From: Isoetes taiwanensis
Lineage: Eukaryota > Streptophyta > Lycopodiopsida > Isoetales > Isoetaceae
DNA: 64,000 nucleotides
NCBI GenBank assembly: GCA_021234155.1
Contig: JAJEKV010000058.1
Coordinates: 8,118,992-8,182,991, forward strand
Direction: 5' to 3'
Shown: positions 20,390-30,723 of the stretch, piece after piece
How the letters are laid out: each line of letters opens with the position of its first letter
How positions within the stretch are numbered: the first letter of the stretch is position 1
The notes under the pieces: model-generated
Databases searched by the model: none
Seen by the model: only the letters and a program-made list of their open reading frames with translations
What the model was told of the DNA's origin: nothing
Position numbers and translations under genes: made by a program

Positions 20390-22742
20390 CTAGTTGCCAT
20401 TACTAGCATTTGAGTTTAACTGAAACTTTAGGTGATCATAGAATCCAAAGACATTGCCCTGAATCACGGGTGCAATGTAGGGCTCCTCCACTGGCCTGCA
20501 GAAAAAATTCAAACTTGATCTTCATTATTTAAATGGCATGATAGGATACACAACATAGTAAATGCAGCAAGCAGCATAGTCTTACCTGTAGTAGATATGG
20601 CACCAATATGTAGAATGAAAATTGTGCAAACGCAAATCATGCGCTCCAAAAATTCCTTAAGCAATGCAGCATCTGGTTTTGCATGCTAGTCAGTTAGCAA
20701 TTCTGCTTCTAAACCAGTGGCAAATGCCCAGAGCCCTTCTGGCCACAGTGCTTTCTGCAATCATTTGTAGTCGTTTGTCTGTCAATTTGAAACTCAAATC
20801 AGCTCCTGCTTTCTCAAATCTGTCCACTTTACTTACTAGTTCTTTTAATATCATGTTTTGCTCTTCCATTCCAACTCTTTGCCAAATCCTGCATCTAATT
20901 TTTGTTCTATCTTGTCAACAATTGATGAACCCATTTTCCTACATTTACCATAGTTACCCGGAACGGGAACGGAACGGGAACGTGGACCTAAAATTTGGAA
21001 CGGGAACGGGAACGGCCCGGAACGGGAACGACCAACATTCGTATTTTTAAAATTTGAAAATAGTTTTGGCGTTCCCTTTGCATAACGATCATTGTGGAAT
21101 ACTTAGAATTTAAAAATGACTCATGGAAACTTCTTTGTAGATGGAAACATGTTAAACCACTCTGTAGATGCTTAGGGTTTTATAGAACATTATATTCAAG
21201 ACTTAAAACGTAGTATTACATCTATAATACTAACACAATAGAATTATGAAGTAAATAAGACATGGAAGTTAAGCTAGCATTGATGTCTTTGACAAACTAA
21301 AGAATGCCTCTGTCTATTCTACTCTTTAAAGATAATGTTTCTCAGAATCAATAGTGCCATTTAATTCTGTTACAATGCGGCACTACAAAATATGACATTC
21401 AGAACCAATAGCATACTATTCTGTTACAGCTACAATAGGGTTTTTAGCACTGAGCAGGTTGGTGGTGAGTAGGTCGCAGGTAGGTCACAGATCCTTCTGA
21501 TTCTGATAAGCAGGTGAGCAGGACCTCAGGGTAGCGCTATCTTGCACTGTCAAGATGGGGTTTATATATGTTTACCTCATAGAGTGTTGTAAAGCCAAAA
21601 TTGGGTTGCTCATATACAATTCAAGACTTCATGGCTTTCTATTTCTCAGTTTGAATGGGCATATTTGTTCATGTGAATTTTATAGTTTTGCTGTAAGTTT
21701 CCTCGACTCTCAAAAACTTACTTCTCTTCCGTCCAGAGTCTCCCACAAGTCGTTCTTCAAGAACACATGGCTTCCTTCAATGCAGGTCGCTTTGCTTGAG
21801 CTGGAGAAACATAATTCCCATCATCAAAATGTGAAATGGATAGATTACAAATGAGATGGCAAATCGAGAGGTACAACAGAAGAGAAACTTAAGCCAAAAA
21901 AACAAACAAGAGAGAAACAGTCACGGAACTTTTGTGTAGCCCGGTGCAAAGCACTTTATGCGTGTGTTTATCAGGAACACTGAGCAAAGAGCCATTGCCG
22001 GCAGCGCCATTCCTTCCCACCAAAAATTAAAGAAGAGAAGGGGAAAAAACGAACGAATAAACCATGATTTTTTTTTTTTTTTTTGGGAACTTACCTGGAA
22101 CGGCGTTCCCAAAGATGGGAACGGCGTTCGGAACGGCGTCCCCGGTAACAAGCGGTCCGGAAGGGGAACACAGCGTTCCCGGAACGTCGAATCCTAGGGA
22201 ACGCGTTCCGGAACGGGAACGCGTTCGGAACGGCGTTCCCGGTAACTATGACATTTACACCTTGCAATGCTTCCATGAATCTATCTCTGATACTTTTTCT
22301 TTGACAAGTACATGAGCACTCTGCTGTGGCCATGTCAGGTTAAGCCTAAAATTTTCAAGGTCAAATTCTTTCATGAGCTCTAACTTTGACTTCCAAAAAT
22401 GCACCCTAACTTCCAAGGGAGAAAGAAAATCTTTAACCTTGACACGTTCCCATTATTCCATCGATGCACATGATTGAGACCATGTTCTTTTGATTCTGCG
22501 GTGATCAAAAGTTCCAAACTTTGTACTGCATCATTATCAATAACCTTTTTATGCAGTTTAACACTCGGACAAATGCGCTCAGGTCATGTATTTGGTTAAA
22601 AAATCGTGCAAGGATAACATCTTGTTGGCTGTCATCTTTGAAGTTGACAATTCTTCTCTACTCTTAAAGGAAGTACTTACAGCTTTAACAGTCCAATGAA
22701 TATGTCGCGCTTCATGCCAAAGAAGAGAGTAACAGTTAATGT
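20390..22742 (-). pseudogene. Unrecognised frameshifted gene remnant, copy 1 (split by a transposon)
   Basis: Reading leftward on the minus strand, protein-like blocks appear in shifting frames. They are LLWHEARHIHWTVKAVSTSF (from 22742), AVQSLELLITAESKEHGLNH, KDFLSPLEVRVHFWKSKLEL with MKEFDLENFRLNLTW, and MGSSIVDKIEQKLDAGFGKE. Then come ELVSKVDRFEKAGADLSFKL, KPDAALLKEFLERM and a last exon PYIAPVIQGNVFGFYDHLKF ending at 20390. That last exon has a clean TTCTGCAG acceptor at 20496. At least four frameshifts or stops interrupt it, and the 1.3-kb hAT-like element (20949-22250) splits it. The same breaks recur in copies 2 and 3, so the gene was dead before duplication. I do not recognise the family. 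Confidence 0.45.
20949..22250. mobile_element. Non-autonomous hAT-like element, 1302 bp
   Basis: The 8-bp target duplication ACATTTAC is at 20941-20948 and 22251-22258. The termini CATAGTTACCCGGAACG and CGTTCCCGGTAACTATG are inverted repeats with one mismatch in 17. Copies 2 (34167-34174) and 3 (47488-47495) have a single ACATTTAC and no insert, proving a clean insertion. Subterminal regions are rich in GGAACG/CGTTCC motifs on both sides. An 8-bp TSD and CA..TG ends fit hAT. No transposase is visible inside. Confidence 0.88.
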
Positions 22743-23665
22743 CTATGCAGGATACAAATCCTAATTATATCTGTAAAGCATGGTTGAAGTTTGCAACACG
22801 TACATTAAGTCAAATGATTTCTATATTTCTTGCAACAAAGGCTTTGCAATAGCTAAAAGCTCCTTTGTATAATATCTATCAGCTGTTCTACAAAATCTGG
22901 CCCCTATATACCATAGAATCCCACGTGACTAAATGGTATTATTCATTGCATAAAATAAGAGTTCACATGTTAAAACACTGAGGAGTTTTAGGATAGCTTA
23001 CTGAAGTAGCATGAATTCCTGTGATGCCTAAATTGTTGTAGATACTATGGAATGCTGTGCATGATTCAACTCCACTGAACTTATCAAGCTAACGTCTATC
23101 TGCAAATAGAAACATAAACTCATATATAATTCAGTTTCATTTTTTGTTTGACGCTATTTATTTGATGGTATTTTGTTTGAAGCATCCTACTGATGACACG
23201 TATGTGCAAACAAAGTTTTAGGGGAAGAATGCTTTGAATTTTTTAACTCCATCACTTGTGGCATTTATGATATGCACTTATGGTGCATTTATGGCGGCTA
23301 GAAAAATACAGTGACCCAATATTCACGGCCTTTTCCCTTTCGTGCTCTGCTGCTGCTCTGCTCTGGCTATGGCAGATCAAACTCCAATGCTGGTAACTTA
23401 GTGGTCTTAGATATGGCTGGGCCGGCCAAGTTTGATGAGAAAACGGGAGATTAGTACCCCTTTCGACTGCTGTAGCATGGCTATGGCTGAGCATCAATGG
23501 CACAGAAATAGAATCCGGCCCACAAAAAATGCAGGTGTTAGGAAACATTTGGCGGTCGCCGGCCAGATATGGAACACGACAAATTACGAAGGAAAGTAAA
23601 AAAACAAAGTAAACTGTATCAGAAAAGATTTAAGAAGAAGATATGGATCTATATAAAGCGTTGAA
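22743..23665. other. End of copy 1 and start of copy 2, non-coding
   Basis: Contains the copy 1/copy 2 junction at 23117/23118 and the duplicated upstream region of GH25 copy 2. No supported gene. Relative to copy 1, CTGCTGCTCTGC has one extra GCTGCTCT-like step near 23347, a short tandem slippage. Confidence 0.5.
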
Positions 23666-24446
23666 ATGGAGCAAATCCGCCATACCTATTCATCGATGGA
23701 GTTTCTGAAATGCGGCAAGAAAAGCAAGATCAGCGATACCTATTCGGCGATGGAGTTTCTAAAATGCGGCAAGAAAAGCAAGATCTGCCATACCTATTCG
23801 GGCGATGGAGTTTCGGGTAATTGCGCGTGATAGTTAGCGCTTCTTTCGGGGGCATTCCAATACCGAAGGGCGTTAGGGCATGAACGTTAGCTCTCACCGG
23901 CGCGCCGTTAACCGAAAAACGGGCGATCGCGAATGGGGCTCGGTTGCCTATGTTAAGGCCACCGAGGGCCTCTTACACCAACCCCTACTTTGCCCAACAA
24001 TATGTTGGTTCTTATAACGTTGGTATGATCCATGGTGCCTACCACTTTGCCCGCCCGACACCTCTGGCGGTGCCTCGTGCTTCATTCTTTCTTCACCCCG
24101 TCATGGTCGCTGGTCCTCGATGGTCTCACCCTCCCCAAACGCCTTGATATCGAATGTAACCCCTCCTGCGGCTCCTCCTGCACTCGTGCCCAAAAGTGCT
24201 ATAGCCTCCATGGCTGCCTGGATCCGCGCATTTGTTGATACTTACAAGAGCTCTATTGGAGTGTATCCTGTTATCTATACTACTACCGACTGGTATACCA
24301 CGTGTGTTGGCACATATGGCGACTTCGGTGCTACGTGCCCCCTCTGGATTACTGCATACCGTTCCAATGTTGGTACCGGACCAGATTTTGCCCACAACAG
24401 ATCGATGAGAAAGCTCTGCAGATCGATGATCGCAGAGGGTAAATGA
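23666..24446 (+). pseudogene. GH25 muramidase pseudogene, copy 2
   Basis: Same layout as copy 1: TATA box at 23650, ATG at 23666, the 54-bp N-terminal repeats, the N-V-S-S-H core, and the distal blocks SSIGVYPVIYTTTDWY and CPLWITAYRSN. Copy 2 is more decayed. Extra indels lie in the signal-like region and between 23870 and 24140, the D-I-E strand is preceded by an altered sequence (PKRLDIEC), and several frames are needed to read it. The central frameshift of copy 1 is retained. The 3' flank is cut by the Mutator-like insertion at 24464. Confidence 0.75.
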
Positions 24447-24463
24447 GCTACCTCTGCTGCCCC

Positions 24464-27400
24464 AAGGGGACTTCACCTTTAACAACACGTACAAACCACC
24501 TTCGTGACTGGTAGGGGTATTTTTTATTGGGTTAGGGGTCCGTTAACGGCCTGGTTGCCATACGAATTTTCCCACCTACCACCGTTTCCTGTACGGTAGA
24601 GGTGGTCGAGCGGGAGATGGCGCTCCCGTATGGATCCTTCTAGGGGTGTAGGGTGAAGACACAAGCTTAATCTTGGACGGGTCTTGTGTTCTTTGCATAT
24701 CAGATCAGGCCAAGATTTATTGGTGCAGGATCATTTCTGTAAGTTGCATGATTAAGTGAAACCCTGCTTGATATTTACCCTTTTTCCATGGTAATGCGAG
24801 CTCTCGATTACAGCTTTTGAAGGACCGATGTTCATCTCATAGACGCCTGCAATAGTGCAAAAAATAGATCGGCATATCAAATTCAGCTCCAAAGTAAATT
24901 CACCATCTATATGGGTAAAGTTTAATGCTCCAGATCCAAATCCATTTGCTCATGAAGTGTTCATATGTGCTTGGATGCTTCCTTGCTTTTCTAATCCTCT
25001 GGATTTAATTTTAGCAATGCATATGAAATATGTAGCATGACGTTTTCCAGGAGAGCACAATGTGGATTTTATGCTTCATTTTGAAGGGTCAAGGATTTTA
25101 CTTTCAACAAAATGTCAAGGTGAGAAGATGCCGTTGATATGTTTCAAGTTTCGATAAAACTTCAAGTTTTGATTTTGAACTACCTGAGTGTTTCTTTTTC
25201 GTTGTAGTAACCCTAGATGAAAGTTAAGTCCTACTAGAGTTTATGATTTCTCATTTTATTAAAAATGGGCACTAACCTTGGCACTAACTTATGATTTTGC
25301 AATGTGTTTTCCACCCGGGAAGGATGTAATCTGGTAATAACAACTCTATTCATGCTGGATCAGGTCTTTTATGTTTCGCATATGCTATTCATTATTTTGC
25401 TTTGTTTTTAATATTGTGCTTCTTTAGAAGGTTTGCTGTATACAATAAGTTATGAACCATCCTTTCATAGTTGAAAAATATCTAAATGTTTTGTCTTATA
25501 GCCATGAGAGATGTCTGCCATGGCACATGGATACTATGCATATGATGCTTCCATTGCAGCTTCATTCGTTCAACTCCTATCCTTATCTCTGTAATCTCAC
25601 TCAAGTTAATATCTGTCATGAGAAAATCAGCCAATAGGATTCGAGGCTTAACTCCATGATGCTCCACATTCGCCACGACTTTTGCAAGAATTGGATGGAT
25701 GCTTTGAGTACAATTTGCATTTTAGTTCATGCCAGACCTGGATGCTAGACCAATCCAGATCTCAGCCAAGTTGAGGCAGTTAATATTGTGCTGGCTAAAT
25801 ACTGTTTATGCAGAGCATTTACGCAACAGAGCAACGTGAAGCTGAACTTGAGGGCCATAGGGAGCCAGCTACACCTGATAGGGCTCAGTATCAGCTTCCA
25901 TTTACGGCTCCACTCTTATGACTGGGCAGATTTATTGTAGTAGCAAGCAAGGAAGTGGTTTTGTGAACAACAAGAAAAGAAAGAAGCTTGCAGGTAAACT
26001 TCTTATTATGTTATAGAAAGTTTTCTTTTGTTGCGCTTTAATCCAGTTCTTGCAATCCATGAATTCGATTCAAGGCAAGATCCATTGGTCCAAGGTCGTT
26101 TTTGCAATCTTTTTACCCTGATGTAATTTTATCTCTTTTTATTTTTCATGGAAAATTGGCCATAATATTATTCAAGTTCATTTCGGGATCACAGATTCAT
26201 TTGAGATTCATGTCTTTAGCTAGCTTGGCTAATGTTTCGAGATGAATTGAAGTTGGTGCAGTCTATGTTGAAGCTGGTGCTGGTGCTGTTGCTTATATTA
26301 GAGATACATGTTCCAGGAAAACAAGGCTAGAAATGCCTTTTCTTGCTTTCCAAGTTGGGACTGTGTAGATCATGGGAGTGCAAAGCTAGATGGCACCACC
26401 TGAACATACAAAGCAAATTCTGCTGCAGTAAGCAACCACATGAAATTTCCAAATTCTTCTAGAAGCAGCAAATTAGATAGAGTCCCTAACATAACTATTT
26501 GCATATTTTCCTAACACAGGAAGACGATGGAGCAATTGGAAGCTTCAGAAACGTTTTCTTGAACAACACAGCTTGAGTAAGAATGAACTAGCCTTCTTTT
26601 TCAGTATTACATGGTTATGAGTTATTATTCATATGTTCCATGTTTTCTTTGCAGAAATATGGTGGTGTTACCTTGAGAATAAGGGAAAGTATAAATCAAG
26701 AGGAACTCAGGTTCACCTACAGATGATAGTGTAATGTTTACCGGGATCAAATATTACAATGATATGCTGATGGAAGCAGGTGATTATGGCAATATACAGT
26801 CGGAAATTTTGATGAGAAAGGATGCAAGTTTTACTCTAAGCAAAGGGTGGGCCTTTCCACATAGAGTCCTTTTCAATGGAGATGAATGTGTAATGCCTTG
26901 ATTGACCAATTACCCTATCTTTGCCCAATGGAATAGAAAAATTAAAGGTCGGATTACTTTTACCTTTTGCTTTAGCAAAGACTTGCTCGCATTTCTAGCT
27001 TGAAGGAACGAAAAAAAAAAGAAAAACAACACCGGATAGAAGAAGAGATTATATTATTGGTACCCATATCCTGCTGAGAATTGTTCTTTGCCGGGTCAAG
27101 CGATTCACAAATTTTGTTTATCCATTGGACGTTACATTAATTTTTGTCTCTGTCCATACTACCCATGATTTGTATCGAGGAGAAAAAAATAAAAGCTCTG
27201 GCATTTATTATATGAATGTGTGGGCTCCCCCTCCATGAAAGTTTCATAGAAACTTCATATTTTTAAAGTGAAGGCCATTTTGTTGGCTACCTAACACGTT
27301 TTGACATCTTGGAGTATAAGAACATATTTCAAGTTTACCATTGTAAAATGGCTCCTTGATTGAGCATATTATTATCAAGATTCGTTTTGTCTAGTAACCC

Positions 27401-27995
27401 AAATGGGGCAATAAAATACACTATGCTTTCTGAGCATGGCATTACATTTACTCAATGCAGAGCTGTTGTCTTAACAGCCTATAATGGTAGGTAACAGATC
27501 TGCTATGTCAAATGATATTACCAAATGATATGGACACTGGGAAAGACCTTTGAGTTTCACATATGTCTTATTCTTACCGATTGCATTGACACACTTTGTA
27601 TAGTCTTTATTTGCCATAGGTTATGATGTTAACCCCCCTTTTAACATTGCATTTAATATGGGCTTGTATTTGAATAATCAAACCCCAAACCCCTCCAACA
27701 AACTAGCTTAGCTAGCTCTTGTAATGACTAAAAAAATATTCAAAAAATGATGTGTTACCATATGTGCTACAAGGGCTAGGACTTTTCTTATGGTGTCCAG
27801 TATATGTATGGAAAAGGGTATATGGATTGCTAGTTGGGAATGGAGTACATCTACGGATAAGGGGCCAAAAATTAAAATTCATATGTACGTATGGTTGGGG
27901 GGTTTCGCTCGCAAAAAGCCGTATACAGGGGGGTTTCAGTCGACCCCTTGCACGCACATGCCATATGCTCTATATAAAGGGGTGAAGCCCCCGGG
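24464..27995. mobile_element. Mutator-like insertion with 9-bp target duplication, 3532 bp
   Basis: TGCTGCCCC is duplicated at 24455-24463 and 27996-28004. Copies 1 (17291-17299) and 3 (43851-43859) carry it once without insert. The ends share the short inverted core GGGG(A/G)CTTCACC. A 9-bp TSD is characteristic of Mutator-like elements; long TIRs are not evident. The interior has no transposase but contains protein-like stretches. Examples are WVKFNAPDPNPFAHEVFICA (24921 onward), YATEQREAELEGHREPATPD (about 25817), EVGAVYVEAGAGAVAYIRDT (about 26250) and VGNFDEKGCKFYSKQ (about 26800). These hint at captured host exons (Pack-MULE-like). None was identified. Confidence 0.7.
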
Positions 27996-28004
27996 TGCTG
28001 CCCC

Positions 28005-28175
28005 TCATGCTTTGCAGAGCTGCTATTGCCGACACCATGGCACATTTCTCTTCCAAAAATGGATTGAATCCAGCTCCACCATATTGAGGAGGCAAATTTT
28101 GATTCATAGGGAAGCTGTTTTTCATATCCCATGGATGAAAAAATACCCTGCTCTCATCCCCTGTTTGATCGAACA
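28005..28175 (-). pseudogene. Minus-strand exon of unknown gene, copy 2, disrupted
   Basis: Carries the block DESRVFFHPWDMKNSFPMNQ through NPFLEEK seen intact at 17288-17540 and 43848-44100. The 5' part with the ATG is displaced to 30724-30780 by the 28176-30723 insertion, and the 3' side is cut by the Mutator-like insertion. This copy cannot be expressed as one exon. Confidence 0.7.
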
Positions 28176-30723
28176 ATAGCATAATAACAGGGGGTTTGCT
28201 TTGTGTTTTTGTACACTTTTCACAAAGGTTTTCCTAAGATTTCATGGCGTATTCGAATAGATGTACTAATGCGTACATCTAGAGTGCACCATTTTTTAGT
28301 TGTTTATTTAGCTTTTTTTTTTCAATGGTCCAACATCCAAGGGCTCACAACAAAAGCCCTCTTTTTATTTCAGTTGCCATTTTCAGAGTTTTGCATGCAA
28401 GCATCCTGCCATCATGTTTTAGGGTTATTTTAGGGTTAGACGAAAGAAGGCAAGAATCGAAAGCAATACAAATGCTGGAGGGTTCGAACATGCTTCAAGA
28501 TTCAGCATTCGGCTTCAAGAATAAGATTTAACATTGGGTTTGAAGATCTAGCATTCGACTTTGCTAGTTTATTTTTTTTCCTTCTCCACTTCACTATTGG
28601 CGCCGGCGGCCGCGGTTAGGGTATGGTGGAGCGAAGGTAAAACGGCGGTATTAGGGTATGGAATGGAATCAAGATCGTAAATAATGACATTGTATTTCCC
28701 GCGGATTGGATTTTGCCACCAACGCTCCCTTAAGCATCTTGGAATCTGCTCCTTTGCTTCCATTGTTCATGAAGAAAGATTTAATAAGTTTCTCCCTCTT
28801 GCTTGCGGATCACGATGAAGCGAGATAGAACTATGGATATGGATATGAAAATGGGTCGGGCAAATGGCGGATGGAAGAACTAGGAAAAAAAGCGGCTTGA
28901 GCATCCGGTGCATTTCTCTACTCCCGGTTGTGCAAGATTTTTTCGCATGGGAGAGGAAAAGATCGAGAAAATGCGAGGAAGCACAAATCTTTGGAAGAAC
29001 CCTCGAGCTCTTAGATTCCGTGTTATGTCGAGGAGACCTCGTGGCCATGATTGCAATTTTAAGAAATAACAGCTTCGGCAACTCTGAAAAGGAAAGCTCG
29101 CAAAAGAATGGTAGCACAACGAAAGGGCGTCTATAGGTTTCTAGCTCAAAAGCACAGGTTAGCGTAAAACCCTTAAAATTTGGATTTTAGCCTATTTGGC
29201 GATAACAGAGCAACAGCAGAGAGCACTTATTTAGTGCCTTCCAAGAAGCTTCACCATTCCCTTCCGACCTTCCCTTCGGATTTGTGCTACATTATCGTCT
29301 TTCCAAAATTTGTACCTTGAAATTTGTGGTATTGTGCTTTCAGACGGCTTTCTCAGTCTTGGGCATCATCTCAGCATCTCGTACTCTTTATTTCTCATAT
29401 TATGTGGTAGAATCTCGTGAAAAATCAACATTTGCTTCAAGAAGACCGGATTTCATCTAATTCACGTGGTCTAATGATATGCTTCATATAGCGATTATTT
29501 CAACGCATGAGATACCTCAGTTAATTCTGTTTCTCATTTCATGTTTCTATATAGGTGCGAAACATCATTGGAGATGCAGGACTTGAAGTGCTTGGCAACC
29601 ATTGTAAAAAGCTTAGGAGTCTTCAGATTGAAAATTTAGAGCACCAGCATGGTTTTGTATCACATTGGGGGCTACTTTGTCTGGCTCAAAACTGCAGATG
29701 TTTACAGTCCGTTGCAATTTATGCATCAAATATCACCAGTTCAGCATTATCTGCATTCGGTGACATGAGAACCACACCTTCATTTGATGATGGCGTGAAG
29801 AATTTGCTAGAGGGATGTTCAAATATGGTTCGTTTGGCTATTTATATACGCCATGGTGGACTTACAAATGAAGTTTAGCCCACATTGGCAGATATGGTGG
29901 AAAGATTAGGTGGCTTCTTTTGGGCTGTGTTGGAGAGAATAATGAGGGGTTCAGGCTTAGGAAGCTTGAACTCAGGGATTGTCCTATTACTGAGGCTGGA
30001 ATTGCAGCCACAGTTAGATCGTTACAATCAGTTAGATCGTTACAATCGTTGAGATACATATGGGCCCAAGGCTATGAAGCAAGAAATACAAGTGATTTTT
30101 TGCAATGGGGCCTTATTGGAACATAGAATACCATCCGAGTTCTTGTAAAAGTTGTGCTTATTCTGAAGTTGAAGTGCTCAAGTATTTATGTTCATTTCAG
30201 AGTTTATGCCCATCCATTTAAGTTGCCTTGCAATTCTATAACACCCTATGCAAGGCAAATCTTAACTCTATTTACTTGTGGAGATGTTTGATTATTCCCC
30301 ATAACATATGTATCCAAGATGGCATTTTTTAAATATACGACAACATATGTGCCATGGCAAAGCACATGGTTTAAGTGCTCTTCTTCCAAGTATGATATAA
30401 TGTTTGTTTTTTTGCCCCGAAGGGGCAAAATTTTTTTAAAGTTATAATACAAACCATTACATTACACACCTTAAAACCCTTAAACCCCTTTTTTGTTTGG
30501 GTGTATATTCACACGGGGGGTGACTTCGGGCAGCGAGAGCCCCTATAATTATGTTTTGTACGTACAAAATCAACACCATATAGTATGTTACCTGAAATCT
30601 TATAGTATTTTTCAAATCTTGTTATACAGTATCATAATTTCTATACATCCATACCCCATAAACGAGGAATTTTGTGGACGGTGTAGATTAAGGAATAATG
30701 GGTGAATATGCCTGTTTAACAGC
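28176..30723. mobile_element. 2.5-kb insertion carrying a COI1 pseudogene
   Basis: Relative to copies 1 and 3, sequence between GATCGAACA (ends 28175) and TCTCGCTGGG (from 30724) is foreign, and about 12 bp of target (17471-17482) are missing or altered. No clean TSD or TIR was found, so the mechanism is open. It holds the COI1 relic, a 90-codon open frame at 28864-29136 (MADGRTRKKSGLSIRC..., not recognised) and a hairpin TTTTGCCCC-GAA-GGGGCAAAA at 30410-30430. Confidence 0.6.
29555..30126 (+). pseudogene. COI1: COI1 (jasmonate receptor F-box protein) last-exon pseudogene
   Basis: COI1 is the F-box/LRR subunit of SCF-COI1, the nuclear jasmonoyl-isoleucine co-receptor. After a TTTCTATATAG acceptor, the frame reads RNIIGDAGLEVLGNHCKKLR, HWGLLCLAQNC, SVAIYASNITSSAL, DGVKNLLEGCSNMVRLAIYI and RHGGLTNE. 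The order matches the C-terminal LRRs of plant COI1 proteins (V-R-N-x-I-G-D...G-G-L-T-D). A frameshift near 29876 moves to LAHIGRYGGKIRWLLLGCVG, RKLELRDCPITEAGIAATV and LRYIWAQGYEAR, again COI1-like. A segment corresponding to the L-M-E-F-S-R-G-C-P block is lost, a SLQSVR/SLQS duplication is present, and the C-terminus is truncated. The retained intron border shows a DNA-level copy, not a processed transcript. F-box and earlier LRRs are absent. Confidence 0.8.

Larger units (their letters stand above)
15960..23117. repeat. Segmental duplication copy 1 (partial)
   Basis: The sequence from CTCATATATAATTCAG onward recurs at 23118. The join at 23111-23120 (AACATAAAC then TCATATATAA) switches directly from the 3' part of this copy to the 5' part of copy 2. 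In copies 2 and 3 the same AACATAAAC continues into ATAATACACAAAAGG (35035, 48497). Copy 1 is therefore a head-to-tail partial duplicate, 7.16 kb long including a 1.3-kb transposon. Confidence 0.9.

Noticed and set aside
20664-21050. 128-residue plus-strand frame (MQHLVLHASQLAILL...) and equivalents at 33890 and 47211
   Set aside because: The opposite strand carries better coding signal (K-V-D-R-F-E-K-A-G), and the C-terminal part in copy 1 is hAT-element sequence.
28176-30723. Helitron origin for the COI1-bearing insertion
   Set aside because: No 5' TC, no 3' CTRR and no insertion between A and T; the hairpin at 30410-30430 is about 290 bp from the right border.
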